64,000 bases of DNA from Pseudomonadota bacterium (GCA_020161695.1 JAIUOO010000010.1:84517-148516), one strand, 5' to 3'; shown: positions 1 through 10,089, counted from the stretch's first letter. Numbers and translations are program-made. The notes: generated from the sequence alone by a model not told the origin.

Positions 1-656
1 CCGCCCGGCGCGTCGCGGTGCTCGACCGGCACGACCGCGCCTGTCTCGCCGGTGCTCCGCCGAAGCTCTCGAAGGACCACAGGCGGCTCGCGCGCCGGCT
101 CGCCGGCCTTGGCGCGCTGGACCGGGTCTCGACTGCGGCCGGCCACCCGCTCGATGCCGCGCTGGATGCCTTCCTCACGATCGAGGCAGCCGGCTGGAAG
201 GGCCGGAAGGGCACCGCGCTCACCGGCTCGGCCGCGACGCGCAACCTGTGCCTCGCCGGCATTTCCGGCCTGGTATCGGACGGAATGGCGCGTATCGACA
301 TCATGCGGCTGGACGGCCGTCCGGTTGCTGCCGGCGTCGCGCTGACGGCGGGCGACCGCGCCTGGTACTGGAAGACGGCCTATGCCGAGGACCTTGCCCG
401 CTATTCGCCCGGTCTCCTGCTCAGCCATGCCATCGGCGACGAACTGATGGCCGGCGGCGGCATCCGCCTCGCCGATTCCTGCGCCATTCCCGGTCATTCG
501 ATGATCGAGCGCATCTGGCCCGGCCGGATGACGATGACCCGCCAGCTGATCGCCGTTCAGGCCGGCCCGGCGGGCTGGCGTTTCCGTGCCGCCCTGCTGG
601 CTATGCGCGCATGGATCGACGGCAAGGCGGCGGCGAAACGCCTGCTGAAGCGCTGA
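1..656 (+). CDS. GNAT/CelD-like acetyltransferase, C-terminal part
   Basis: The frame is open to the left edge, so the 5' end lies outside the window; 217 residues remain. The segment with WKGRKGTAL, then RLDGRPVAAGVAL and KTAYAEDLARYSPG, followed by a C-terminal ISLAD-like strand (IRLADSCAIPGHSMIERIWPG), is the usual arrangement of the BcsL/CelD-type GNAT domain. That family transfers acyl groups, often in exopolysaccharide or cell-envelope pathways. The substrate cannot be told from the sequence. It is convergent with the acyl-CoA synthetase, with no gap between stop codons. The first in-frame GTG at base 18 should not be taken as the true start. Confidence 0.6.
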   Translation, partial: ARRVAVLDRHDRACLAGAPPKLSKDHRRLARRLAGLGALDRVSTAAGHPLDAALDAFLTIEAAGWKGRKGTALTGSAATRNLCLAGISGLVSDGMARIDIMRLDGRPVAAGVALTAGDRAWYWKTAYAEDLARYSPGLLLSHAIGDELMAGGGIRLADSCAIPGHSMIERIWPGRMTMTRQLIAVQAGPAGWRFRAALLAMRAWIDGKAAAKRLLKR

Positions 657-2276
657 TCAGGACCGGGCGCGCAGGGCGCGGCGGATGACCTTGCCGGTGG
701 TGGTCATCGGCATCTCGTCGATGAATTCCACCTCGCGCGGATAGGAATGGGCCGACATCCGGGTCCGGACGAAATCGCGGATGTCCCGAGCCAGCGCATC
801 GGATGGCGCGACACCGCTCTTCAGCACGACGAAGGCCTTGACGATTTCGGTCCTCAATTCGTCCGGCTTGCCGACCGCAGCGGCCAGCGATACGGCGGGA
901 TGTTTCAGGAGCGTGTCCTCGATCTCGCCGGGGCCGATGCGGTAGCCGGCCGAGGTGATGACGTCGTCGTCGCGGCCGAAGAAATGGACATAGCCCTCGT
1001 CGTCGCGGATGCCCTGGTCGCCGGTGGTCATCCAGTCGCCGACGAACTTGGCGGCCGTGGCCTCGGGGTTGTCCCAATATTCCAGGAACATGACGGGGTC
1101 CGGCCGCTTCACCGCGATCTGCCCCTGTTCGCCGGCGTCGCAGAGCGAGCCGTCCGGCCGGATGATGCCGACCTCGTGACCCGGTACGGGCCGCCCGATC
1201 GCGCCGGGTCTTGAGACGCCGATGGCGGCGCAGGAGGCGAGGACGAGATTGCATTCGGTCTGGCCATAGGCCTCGTTGATGGTCAGGCCGAGTTGGTCCT
1301 GCCCCCAGACATAGGTCTCCGCGCCCAGCGTCTCGCCGGCCGAGGCGAGCGTGCGCAGCTTCAGGTCGTATGTCGCCCGCGGGTTTTCGACCGAACGCAG
1401 CATGCGCAGCGCGGTCGGCGGAACGAAGGCATTGCGCACGTCCATATCGGCCATCAGGGCGAAGGCCTCGTCGGCGTCGAATTTCTCGAACTTGCGGGCA
1501 ATGACGGGCACGCCGAAATGCAGCGCCGGCAGCAGCGCGTTCAACAGTCCGCCGGCCCAGGCCCAGTCGGCCGGCGTCCACATGCGGTCGCCGGGCTGCG
1601 GCATGAATTCGTGCGGCATCTGGATGCCCGGCAGGTGGCCGAGCAGGACGCGGTGGCCATGCAGCGCACCCTTCGGCTGACCGGTGGTGCCGGAGGTGTA
1701 GATCATCATGGCGGGGTCGTCGGGGGATGTATCGACGGTGGCGAAGGACGAGGCGGCCTGCGCGAGGTTCTCGTCGAAACCCTCGACGCCGTGGGCGGCG
1801 GGGCCATCGATGGACAGGATGACGGCGAGTTCGCCCAGTCCGTCGCGGATCTGCTCGACCTTGGCGAGGCCCTCGGCATTGGTGATCAGCGCTCGGGCGC
1901 CCGAATTGGCGAGGCGATAGGCGAGGGCATCCGTGCCGAACAGGATCGCCAGAGGCACCGCGATAGCACCCATCTTGTAGATGGCCATATGGGCGATGGC
2001 CGCCGGCGCGCCTTGCCCGAGAACCAGAGCGACGCGGTCGCCGCGTCTCACGCCCCTGGCGACGAGCGTGTTGGCGAGGCGGTTCGAATCCGCCTCCAGC
2101 CGGCCATAGGTGACCGGCTCGACCGAGCCGTCCGGCTTCTTCCAGATGATCGCAATGCGGTCCGGTTCGGTCAGCGCCCAGCGGGTGCAGGTGCTCGATG
2201 CGATGTTGTAGCGCTCTGGGATCTGCCAGCGGAAATCGCGGGTCAGCGCGTCGAAGTCGCGAAGGTCGGGCAGCAT
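657..2276 (-). CDS. AMP-dependent acyl-CoA synthetase
   Basis: A 539-residue class I adenylate-forming enzyme that would activate a carboxylic acid to acyl-AMP and then acyl-CoA. The phosphate-binding motif YTSGTTGQPKG, the adenine-binding segment AYGQTE, the ribose/hinge motif TGDQG...GRDDDVI and the C-terminal catalytic lysine in TTTGKVIRR are all present, at full family length. The aromatic-rich pocket segment WTPADWAWAGG resembles the medium-chain acyl-CoA synthetase group (AcsM/benzoate-CoA-ligase-like), so short or medium acyl or aryl acids are likely substrates. A PaaI-type thioesterase gene lies immediately upstream on the same strand (85 bp gap), which suggests co-transcription from the TetR-controlled divergent promoter at about 2.83 kb. 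Confidence 0.88.
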   Translation of the reverse strand: MLPDLRDFDALTRDFRWQIPERYNIASSTCTRWALTEPDRIAIIWKKPDGSVEPVTYGRLEADSNRLANTLVARGVRRGDRVALVLGQGAPAAIAHMAIYKMGAIAVPLAILFGTDALAYRLANSGARALITNAEGLAKVEQIRDGLGELAVILSIDGPAAHGVEGFDENLAQAASSFATVDTSPDDPAMMIYTSGTTGQPKGALHGHRVLLGHLPGIQMPHEFMPQPGDRMWTPADWAWAGGLLNALLPALHFGVPVIARKFEKFDADEAFALMADMDVRNAFVPPTALRMLRSVENPRATYDLKLRTLASAGETLGAETYVWGQDQLGLTINEAYGQTECNLVLASCAAIGVSRPGAIGRPVPGHEVGIIRPDGSLCDAGEQGQIAVKRPDPVMFLEYWDNPEATAAKFVGDWMTTGDQGIRDDEGYVHFFGRDDDVITSAGYRIGPGEIEDTLLKHPAVSLAAAVGKPDELRTEIVKAFVVLKSGVAPSDALARDIRDFVRTRMSAHSYPREVEFIDEMPMTTTGKVIRRALRARS

Positions 2277-2361
2277 TCGGCGGTGTCAGCACTTGTCCTA
2301 GGGGCGCGGAAGCTGGCACAGATGACGCAGGACGTCACCCTTGGCCGACATCGCCTTTCGA

Positions 2362-2802
2362 CTATTGCGCGGTCATGAGGATGGTGGAGCCGCCTGCGAC
2401 CAGGCGTTCCTCGGTGTCCGTCGCGGCAAACAGCTCGGCGGCGGTGAAAACCTGCCGCCTGCCGGCTTTCACGACCCGTGCGCGCGCAACGAAGCGCTCG
2501 CCGACGGCGGGCGCGAAGAACGAGACTTGGCAATTGGACGCGAGCACCCGCCCGACCAAGGTCGCCGCCGCGAAGCCACAGGCCGTGTCGATCAGGGCGC
2601 CGATCATGCCGGCATGCAGGAAACCGGCATATTGTCCGAGTTCCTCACGCCAGCGCAGCGTCAGAACGGCCTCGCCGCTTTCGGCGCGTTCGACCTCGAT
2701 GCCGGCCCAGCGGTTGAACGCGGCCGTGCGGTTGATCGCTCTGATCTGGTCGGTGCCGATGGTTGGATTGTCGCGTGTTTCGGCGGCTGCGGTCATCGCC
2801 AT
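2362..2802 (-). CDS. PaaI-family hotdog thioesterase
   Basis: A 146-residue single hotdog-domain protein. The motif LHAGMIGALIDTACGFAA corresponds to the HGG-type active-site helix of the PaaI/YigI/4HBT group, which hydrolyses acyl-CoA thioesters in the cytoplasm. The start MAMTAAAE is preceded by GAGGGG a few bases upstream; a second ATG two codons later is possible. The gene lies upstream of an acyl-CoA synthetase on the same strand and is divergent from a TetR gene across a perfect operator-like palindrome. A role in relieving CoA sequestration by the same acyl substrates is plausible inference. Confidence 0.82.
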   Translation of the reverse strand: MAMTAAAETRDNPTIGTDQIRAINRTAAFNRWAGIEVERAESGEAVLTLRWREELGQYAGFLHAGMIGALIDTACGFAAATLVGRVLASNCQVSFFAPAVGERFVARARVVKAGRRQVFTAAELFAATDTEERLVAGGSTILMTAQ

Positions 2803-2831
2803 TCCCCTCGTCGCTCAAGGGCTGGAAGAAT

Positions 2832-2849
2832 AGATAACGATCGTTATCT
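2832..2849. promoter_or_regulatory. TetR-type operator palindrome
   Basis: AGATAACGATCGTTATCT is a perfect 18-bp palindrome in the 89-bp gap between the divergent thioesterase and TetR genes. A related but imperfect half-site (TTACGGTCGTT) follows at about 2862-2872. Position and symmetry fit an operator for the adjacent TetR repressor, controlling both its own gene and the thioesterase/acyl-CoA synthetase pair. Confidence 0.7.
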
Positions 2850-2891
2850 GTCAATCCATGGATTACGGTCGTTCTCGATAAGGAGCTGCCG

Positions 2892-3488
2892 ATGAGAATG
2901 AAGCCGGAGCAGAAACAGGCAGCGCGGGCGGCGATTGTCGAGGCTGCCGGCAGGCGGTTTCGGCTGGAAGGACGGGCCGGCGTCGGCATTGACGGGCTGG
3001 CTGCGGAGGCGGGTCAGACGTCCGGGGCCATCTACGCGCATTTCGGCTCGAAGGCGGAGGTTTTTGCGGCCGTCGTCGAGGCGGGGCTCCAGCGCCTCAA
3101 TGCCGGCATCGCGCGGACACGGGCCACCGGCGGGGCCTGGGTTGCGGCCTTCGCGGCAGGATATCTGTCGCGCGGGCATCGCAGGAGCGTGGCCGAAGGT
3201 TGCGCTTTGCCGAGCCTCAGCGCGGATGTGGCGCGGGCGCCCGCCGAGGTCCGGCAGGTTTATGCGGACGGGCTCGACAGGGCGATCAGGGCCCTTTCGG
3301 AAGGCTGTGCCGGGGCAACGCCGGAACAGCGGCGAGCGCAGGCCATCGCGGTTCTCGCGCTGTCCGCCGGCGGCATTCTTCTGTCGCGCGCCGTTCCGGA
3401 CGGTCCACTGGCTGAGGAGATACTGGCTGCCTGCAAGGCGGCGACGAGTTCCCTCGTCGAGCCGATGGACCGCGACGCGTCGGCCTGA
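2892..3488 (+). CDS. TetR/AcrR-family transcriptional regulator
   Basis: A 198-residue repressor-type protein. The N-terminal helix-turn-helix is clear: GIDGLAAEAGQTSGAIYAHF followed by GSKAEVF, at about residues 32-60. The C-terminal ligand domain contains EGCALPSLSADVAR, similar to the NemR/AcrR C-terminal group. The start ATG has AAGGAG seven bases upstream. The ligand is unknown; because it is divergent from a thioesterase and acyl-CoA synthetase, an acyl-CoA or small organic acid is a reasonable guess. Confidence 0.85.
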   Translation: MRMKPEQKQAARAAIVEAAGRRFRLEGRAGVGIDGLAAEAGQTSGAIYAHFGSKAEVFAAVVEAGLQRLNAGIARTRATGGAWVAAFAAGYLSRGHRRSVAEGCALPSLSADVARAPAEVRQVYADGLDRAIRALSEGCAGATPEQRRAQAIAVLALSAGGILLSRAVPDGPLAEEILAACKAATSSLVEPMDRDASA

Positions 3489-3519
3489 TCGCGATCCTGC
3501 GGAACCGAGCGCCGGCGCC

Positions 3520-5496
3520 TCAGGCCGCCTGTTTCGCGCCGGCGCCGACGATGCGCACGATGTCGGCCATGATGGCGTTGAGCTGGAAATCCTTCGGCGT
3601 ATAGACCGCCGCGACGCCGGCCCTGCGCAGCACCGTCTCGTCCTCGGGCGGAATGATGCCGCCGACGATGACCGGCACGTCGTCGAGGCCCTCGGCGCGC
3701 ATCCGCTCCATCACTTCGGTGACGAGAGGGATGTGGCTGCCGGAGAGGATCGACAGGCCGACGACATGGACGCCTTCCTCCAGCGCCGCGTTGACGATCT
3801 CGGCCGGGGTCAGGCGGATGCCCTCGTAGACGACCTCCATGCCGCAGTCGCGGGCGCGCACGGCGATCTGCTCGGCACCGTTGGAATGGCCGTCGAGGCC
3901 TGGCTTGCCGACCAGGAACTTGATGCGCCGGCCGAGTGCGCGGGACACCTTCTCGACCTCGTCGCGGATCGGCGCCAGGTCGCCCGCGTCCGCGCGCGCG
4001 GCGCGGCCGACGCCGGTCGGCGCACGATATTCCCCGAAGACTTCCCGCAGGACCTGCCCCCACTCGCCGGTGGTGACGCCCGCCTTCGCCGCGGCGATGG
4101 AGGGCTCCATGATATTGCGGCCCTCGCTCGCGGCGGCGCGCAGGTCGGCCAGTGCTTTCGCGGCGGCCTTGGCGTTCCGCTGCTCGCGCCAGGCCTTCAC
4201 GTTGGCGATCTGGTCCGCCTCGACGGCCGGGTCGACCACCATGATGGATCCCTCGCCTGTCGTGAGCGGGGAGGGCTCCGTCTCGGTGAAGCGGTTGACG
4301 CCGACCACGACCTGATCCCCGGCCTCGATGGCCTCCAGTCGCTTCGTATTGCTCTCGACCAGCTTGGATTTCATGTAGGGCACGGCGGCGATGGCTCCGC
4401 CCATCTCCTCGATCAGCTTCATCTCGGCGGTCGCTTCCGCTTTCAGCGCCTCGACCTTGGCCGAAACAGCCGGATTGCCGTCGAACAGGTCGCCGAATTC
4501 CAGCAGATCGGTCTCATAGGCGAGAATCTGCTGGAGACGCAGCGACCATTGCTGGTCCCAGGCGCGTGGCAGGCCGAGTGCCTCGTTCCAGGCGGGGAGC
4601 TGAAGGGCGCGGCAGCGCGCCTTCTTCGAGATCGTCACCGCCAGCGCCTCGATGAGGATGCGATAGACGTTGTTCTCCGGTTGCTGCTCGGTGAGGCCGA
4701 GCGAGTTCACCTGAACGCCATAGCGGAACAGCTTGTGCTTCGGGTCGGTGACGCCGTAGCGCGTCTCGACCAGTTCCTCCCACAGGTCGACGAAGGCGCG
4801 CATCTTGCACATCTCCGTCACGAACCGCATGCCGGCGTTCACGAAGAACGAGATGTGGCCGACCACCTCGCCGAAGCCGCCCTCCGGCACCTCGCCCGAG
4901 GCCTTCACCGTGTCGAGGATGGCGATGGCGTTGGCGAGCGCGAAGGCGAGTTCCTGAACCGGCGTCGCACCCGCCTCCTGCAGGTGGTAGGAGCAGACGT
5001 TCATCGGGTTCCACTTCGGCATCTCGGCCGTCGTGAACAGGATGGTGTCCTTGGTCAGGCGCAGGGACGGCTCCGGCGGGAACACATAGGTTCCGCGCGA
5101 GAGATACTCCTTGAGGATGTCGTTCTGCGTCGTGCCGGTGAGCTTCGCGCGCGACACGCCGGTTTCGTCGGCCGTTGCCGCGTAGAGGGCCAGCAGCCAG
5201 GCGGCGCAGGCATTGATGGTCATCGACGTGTTCATCTCGCCGAGCGGGATGCCGTCGAACAGGGTCCGCATGTCGCCGAGATGGGCGACGGGCACGCCGA
5301 CCTTGCCGACTTCGCCGCGCGCCAGCGGGTGGTCGGCGTCATAGCCGGTCTGGGTCGGCAGGTCGAAGGCGACGGAAAGGCCGGTCTGGCCCTTGGCGAG
5401 ATTGGCGCGATAGAGCGCATTGGATTTCGCGGCCGTGGAATGGCCCGCATAGGTGCGGATCAACCAGGGTTTGTCGCGCGTGTCTTTGGTGCGCAA
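3520..5496 (-). CDS. ecm: Ethylmalonyl-CoA mutase
   Basis: A 658-residue single-chain, B12-dependent acyl-CoA mutase. The N-terminal mutase barrel begins with KPWLIRTYAGHSTAAKSN and contains FDLPTQTGYDADHPLARGEVGKVGV. The C-terminal cobalamin-binding domain has the base-off motif LDGHSNG (K-P-G-L-D-G-H), then GLSILSGSH and GGIIPPED. Length and N-terminal sequence match the ethylmalonyl-CoA mutase (MeaA) branch rather than the longer methylmalonyl-CoA mutase. It would convert (2R)-ethylmalonyl-CoA to methylsuccinyl-CoA in the ethylmalonyl-CoA pathway for C2 assimilation. The Ccr gene that makes its precursor lies divergently about 0.7 kb away, which supports the call. Confidence 0.93.
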   Translation of the reverse strand: MRTKDTRDKPWLIRTYAGHSTAAKSNALYRANLAKGQTGLSVAFDLPTQTGYDADHPLARGEVGKVGVPVAHLGDMRTLFDGIPLGEMNTSMTINACAAWLLALYAATADETGVSRAKLTGTTQNDILKEYLSRGTYVFPPEPSLRLTKDTILFTTAEMPKWNPMNVCSYHLQEAGATPVQELAFALANAIAILDTVKASGEVPEGGFGEVVGHISFFVNAGMRFVTEMCKMRAFVDLWEELVETRYGVTDPKHKLFRYGVQVNSLGLTEQQPENNVYRILIEALAVTISKKARCRALQLPAWNEALGLPRAWDQQWSLRLQQILAYETDLLEFGDLFDGNPAVSAKVEALKAEATAEMKLIEEMGGAIAAVPYMKSKLVESNTKRLEAIEAGDQVVVGVNRFTETEPSPLTTGEGSIMVVDPAVEADQIANVKAWREQRNAKAAAKALADLRAAASEGRNIMEPSIAAAKAGVTTGEWGQVLREVFGEYRAPTGVGRAARADAGDLAPIRDEVEKVSRALGRRIKFLVGKPGLDGHSNGAEQIAVRARDCGMEVVYEGIRLTPAEIVNAALEEGVHVVGLSILSGSHIPLVTEVMERMRAEGLDDVPVIVGGIIPPEDETVLRRAGVAAVYTPKDFQLNAIMADIVRIVGAGAKQAA

Positions 5497-5614
5497 TGTC
5501 GCCTCCCGAGCGGGTTCTTGGCGACTATTCTGGGCTCTGTCCGGATTTATTGCAATGCAGCGAAAGTCGCCCGCGCTCGGCCGTCCGGGGGAGGGCGGCG
5601 CGGGCGACCGAAGG

Positions 5615-5869
5615 TCACGCCCGTCTGACGAGGCTGATCAGGAAGAGGAGAATGACCGCGCCGAGCGTCGCTGAAATGATCGCGGAGACGATGCCGCCAC
5701 CGATCGAGACGCCGAGGCGCGGAAACAGCCAGGTGGCGATCAGCGCGCCGATAATGCCGACGACGATGTTGCCGACCAGCCCGAAGCCGAAACCCTTGAC
5801 GATGACGCCGGCGAGCCAGCCGGCGACGGCGCCGACGATGATCAGAATGAGCAGGCTTTCGATAGGCAT
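5615..5869 (-). CDS. GlsB/YeaQ/YmgE-family small membrane protein
   Basis: An 84-residue, very hydrophobic protein with about three membrane segments (residues 4-24, 27-50, 56-80) and many glycines (AGWLAGVIVKGFGFGLVGNI, then GALIATWLFPRLG). This is the pattern of the transglycosylase-associated/GlsB family of stress-linked inner-membrane proteins; the biochemical role is not known. The start is set at the ATG with GGAGGAGG just upstream; the longer open frame upstream is not family-like. It lies between ecm and ccr but is probably independent of the pathway. Confidence 0.85.
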   Translation of the reverse strand: MPIESLLILIIVGAVAGWLAGVIVKGFGFGLVGNIVVGIIGALIATWLFPRLGVSIGGGIVSAIISATLGAVILLFLISLVRRA

Positions 5870-6206
5870 GTCAGTCTTCCTCCTCCGATGCCCGGAACGG
5901 GGAGCCCTCCCGGCACCGGGACACGTTAAGTGGGTATCGCTGTGACCGATAGCCCGGTCCGGCAACGTGCGGAGCGCGCAAAGGTTCATTCCGCGCTGCG
6001 AGGAAAATGCTGCCAGCAGCGACTGCCACCGGCGATCTGTTCGGCGGATTGTCGCAACCCGGCGCAATATGCCGAAAGGATGAGGGCATCCGACGGATTG
6101 ATTATGTCGATGGCGGTGAGAAGGCGCTTGCACTGGAATGTTGCACTGCACATAATCCGCCTCCCCACGCGCCCGGCCAAGAAGGCGCAGAACACGAGGT
6201 GACACC
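5870..6206. other. 337-bp divergent intergenic region upstream of ccr
   Basis: No coding frame here looks real. The right part holds the ccr promoter (separate entry). The left part would contain the promoter of the small GlsB-like gene, but I see no clear hexamers. A single CAAC-N6-CAAT pair occurs at 6055-6068, but it lacks the third box and the -10 element of the arrays described at 44-60 kb. Confidence 0.5.
6128..6156 (+). promoter_or_regulatory. ccr promoter with tandem TTGCACTG boxes
   Basis: TTGCAC (6128-6133), a 17-bp spacer and CATAAT (6151-6156) form a near-ideal sigma-70 promoter about 50 bp before the ccr start. The 8-mer TTGCACTG is repeated at 6128 and 6141, so the second copy sits in the spacer. 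A direct repeat in this place is a likely regulator site. TTGCA-type direct repeats resemble the TTTGCAAA boxes reported for ScfR-family acyl-CoA sensors (RamB, PccR), but this link is only inference. Confidence 0.55.
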
Positions 6207-7461
<1,255 letters not shown>

Positions 7462-7487
<26 letters not shown>

Positions 7488-8664
7488 GTTCCGTCCGGCG
7501 GCCTTTCTCCGGCGCTATGCCGAGGAAGGGCCGCAGCCAGGGGATTCGCCGCGCGGTCTCGTAGGCCGCGTAGCATCCGGCGATCGTCGCGGCGATGACC
7601 ACCGCGGCTTCGGCTGCCGCTGGCAATGCCAGCGGCTTCAGCCAGTGCGCGACCACGACGATGATGGTCTGGTGGACGATGTACCAGCAGAACACCGCGC
7701 CGGCGGCGTAGCGCAGCAGCGGGCCGTCGCGGTGTTTCAGCCAGCGACGGGCAAAGCCGAGAATGGCGAGGATGAAACACCATTGGTCGAGGCCATAGGC
7801 CAGCGGCAGCATCTGCCGCAGCGACGCGCCGGGTGGCAGCGCGCGCAGCCAGACCAGCGACAGATAGGCCGTGAGGGCGAGAGCCAGCGCCGGCCAGCGG
7901 AGCCGCTCCGTCGCTTCGGCAAATGAGCTGGATCGCGCGACCAGAAAGCCGAACAGGAAGGCCGAGCCGTAGACCGCATGCGCGTAGAGGTCGTCGACCA
8001 GCGCATGGGTAACCGGAAAGCGCGGGAAGACGAAGGCGCGGAGCGCCGCGAGCGCGAGGGCCGGGCCAACCAGCAGGGCAAGCCCCGATAGCCGGTCCGC
8101 CTTTCGGGACACGGCCGTGAGGGTTGCTGGCGCGAGAGCGGCGACCGCCAGAAGCACCATGGTGTAGGCCCAGAGATAGACCACGAACCACAGATGGTTC
8201 CAGGTCGGCAGGATCAGGCAGGCCTGCCGGCCGTTCTCGATCCGGCAGAAGCTCTGGTCGAAGGCGAGGTAGTGGCCGAACCAGAAGGTCCCGTAGCTGC
8301 CGGCAAAACCGAGTTTCTCCACGACCTCGGCGTAGGATTGCGGAGGCACCACGATTGCCATCCCGAAGGCGAGCGGCAGGAGCAGCCGCCACGAGCGCCG
8401 ACCCGCGAGAGGGCCGGGCGACGTCTTGTCGAGCATGAAGCGCGTGGCGGCGCCGGAGACAAGGAACAGGATCGAGAGCCGCCACGGGTTGAGCGCGATC
8501 ATCAGCGTCTCGAGAGCGCGGCTCTCGTGGATGCTCTTCACATGGAAGCCCCATGACACATAGAGCATGCCGACATGGTAGAGGATGAGCAGCGCGAAGG
8601 CCGCGACGCGGATCCAGTCGAGGTCGGAGCGTCGGGCTTCGGCGGGCATGGTCTGGTGGGGCAT
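7462..8664 (-). CDS. Acyltransferase-3 / OpgC-like membrane acyltransferase
   Basis: About 400 residues with roughly ten membrane helices. The N-terminal segment DLDWIRVAAFALLILYHVGMLY carries the conserved R and H (R-x(n)-H) of the acyltransferase-3 superfamily, and WHLWF-like NHLWFVVYLWAYT follows in the middle. Such proteins move acyl groups across or onto periplasmic glycans, lipids or small molecules. I place the start at the ATG at 8664, which has AGGA upstream; an in-frame ATG at 8706 would add 14 residues. A LytTR regulator gene is divergent, 104 bp away, and probably controls it. The 3' end overlaps ccr by 26 bp. Confidence 0.8.
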
Positions 8665-8768
8665 GGGTCCTGTCCTCGTGTCCGGGCGGGATTTCGTCCT
8701 CGGCATTCACCGGGGTCGAGAGGGCAGGGGATGGAAGGCCGGGGCGCGGTGATGAGCAGGGCCGGGCG

Positions 8769-9659
8769 GTGACGAGCGGTGGCGACAGCGTGACGGATGG
8801 CAGCCGGGAACAGCCGCCAGGCCTGCCGCTGCGCCTCGTCTATGGGTTGATCGCTCTGGGCACGGCGCTGACCTGTCTCGTCAACGCCTTCTCGACCGCC
8901 CACGATCTCGCGCGGCTGGGGCGGCCGGCGCCGTTCTGGCAACCCTTCCTGTGGGAGGCGACCAGCGGCATCGTCGTCGTCGCGCTGGCGCCGCTGATCC
9001 GCTGGCTCTTCCGGCTGGGGCAACGGATGCAGGACCGCCCGGTACTGCTGTTCGCTGTCCATCTCGGCGGGGCGCTCGCCTTTTCCCTTGTTCATGTCGG
9101 CGGCATGGTTCTGTTGAGGAAGGCCGGCTATGCGGCTTTTTCGTCGGAGCCTTATGCCTTCGGGCCGGCGCTGGCCGGATTTCTCTACGAGTTGCGCAAG
9201 GACGTGCTCGTCTATGCGCTGATCGTCTCGGTGTTCTGGATGGCGGGGCGCCTTGGCGGCGGGCAGCCGGCGCCAGCGCCGGCTCCGGCCGAACCAGCCC
9301 CCGTGCCTGAGGCGATCTGGCTGCGCGACGGCACGGTCAGCGTCCGGGTCGCGCCGGGCGATATCGTCTGGGTGGCATCAGCCGGGAACTATGTCGAGTT
9401 CTGCCTCGTCTCCGGCGCGAAACATCTGATCCGCTCCACGCTGCAGGCGGAGGAGGAACGGCTGAGGCCGTTCGGCTTCGTCCGCATTCACCGCATGAGG
9501 CTGGCCAATTCCCGGCGCCTCAGGCGCATCGAGACGCGCGCCTCGGGCGATTTCGACATGGAGATGGATACCGGCGAGCGGCTGGGCGGCAGCCGGCGCT
9601 ATCGCGCCGACGCCATGGCCATGCTGCGGCCGGGGGGCTTGATCGGCCCAGCGGCCTGA
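8769..9659 (+). CDS. Membrane-anchored LytTR transcriptional regulator
   Basis: A 296-residue protein with four predicted membrane helices in the first half (about residues 20-42, 55-75, 92-115 and 143-162), a Pro/Ala linker (QPAPAPAPAEP), and a C-terminal LytTR DNA-binding domain (IVWVASAGNYVEFCL, then FVRIHRMRLANSRRLRRI, which holds the usual RIHR-xxxxN signature). There is no receiver domain, so the membrane part itself is presumably the sensor. It starts with GTG; no strong ribosome site is visible, so the start is uncertain. The divergent acyltransferase gene is the obvious target. Confidence 0.82.
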   Translation: MTSGGDSVTDGSREQPPGLPLRLVYGLIALGTALTCLVNAFSTAHDLARLGRPAPFWQPFLWEATSGIVVVALAPLIRWLFRLGQRMQDRPVLLFAVHLGGALAFSLVHVGGMVLLRKAGYAAFSSEPYAFGPALAGFLYELRKDVLVYALIVSVFWMAGRLGGGQPAPAPAPAEPAPVPEAIWLRDGTVSVRVAPGDIVWVASAGNYVEFCLVSGAKHLIRSTLQAEEERLRPFGFVRIHRMRLANSRRLRRIETRASGDFDMEMDTGERLGGSRRYRADAMAMLRPGGLIGPAA

Positions 9660-9965
9660 TCAGGCGGGCTGGGCGCCCTCGTAGCCTTCAATGACGATCG
9701 CATCCATCACCGCGCCGCCCTTCTGCTCGGCCTTGGCGGCCTGATATTCCGACGAATGCCAGCAAGCGAGCGCCTGATCGTAGCTCGGGAACTCGATGAC
9801 GACGTTGCGCTGGCGCGCATTGCCGGCCAGAACCTCGAACTTGCCGCCACGGATGACGAAGCGACCGCCGAACTTGGCGAAGGCAATGCCGTTCTTGGCG
9901 ACGTAGTTCTTGTAGGCCTCGGCGTCGTTCACATCGACGCGCGCGATCCAGTAGCCCTTGGGCAT
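9660..9965 (-). CDS. DUF1330-domain protein
   Basis: A 101-residue dimeric alpha-beta-barrel-type protein. MPKGYWIARVDVNDAEAYKNY, FGGRFVIRGGKFEVL and VVIEFPSYDQALACWHSSEYQ are standard DUF1330 segments. No enzymatic function is established for the family. The start ATG is preceded by GGAGG; the upstream frame is not conserved-looking. The stop codon abuts the stop of the convergent LytTR gene. Confidence 0.88.
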   Translation of the reverse strand: MPKGYWIARVDVNDAEAYKNYVAKNGIAFAKFGGRFVIRGGKFEVLAGNARQRNVVIEFPSYDQALACWHSSEYQAAKAEQKGGAVMDAIVIEGYEGAQPA

Positions 9966-10054
9966 GGTTGTTTCCTCCGAATGAGGCCGGCATCTTTGTC
10001 GGAGCCCTTCGCGGGTGCAAGCCGCGGGCTTCATGGCGCTCCCGGCGCAACCTC

Positions 10055-10083
10055 TTGCCCGCCGCCAGCTTCTCCTGTATAGG
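10055..10083 (+). promoter_or_regulatory. rpmI-rplT promoter
   Basis: TTGCCC (10055-10060), a 17-bp spacer and TATAGG (10078-10083) form a good sigma-70 promoter. It would start transcription near 10090, leaving a leader of about 130 nt before rpmI. Confidence 0.55.
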
Positions 10084-10089
10084 CCCGCC

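Noticed and set aside
1293..2378. Long plus-strand open frame opposite the acyl-CoA synthetase
   Set aside because: An antisense shadow produced by high GC; composition is Arg/Gly/His-rich and without motifs. The same applies to long frames opposite clpB, ecm, pheT, maeB and the binding-protein gene.
6055..6068. CAAC-N6-CAAT pair upstream of ccr, like the phased arrays
   Set aside because: Only two boxes; the position 10 bp upstream is not CAA, and the sequence 21 bp downstream (CCGACGG) is not a -10. One or two such pairs are expected by chance in 64 kb.
9240..9310. GC-rich PAPAPAPAEP repeat as a simple-sequence element
   Set aside because: It is the interdomain linker of the LytTR protein, not an independent repeat.
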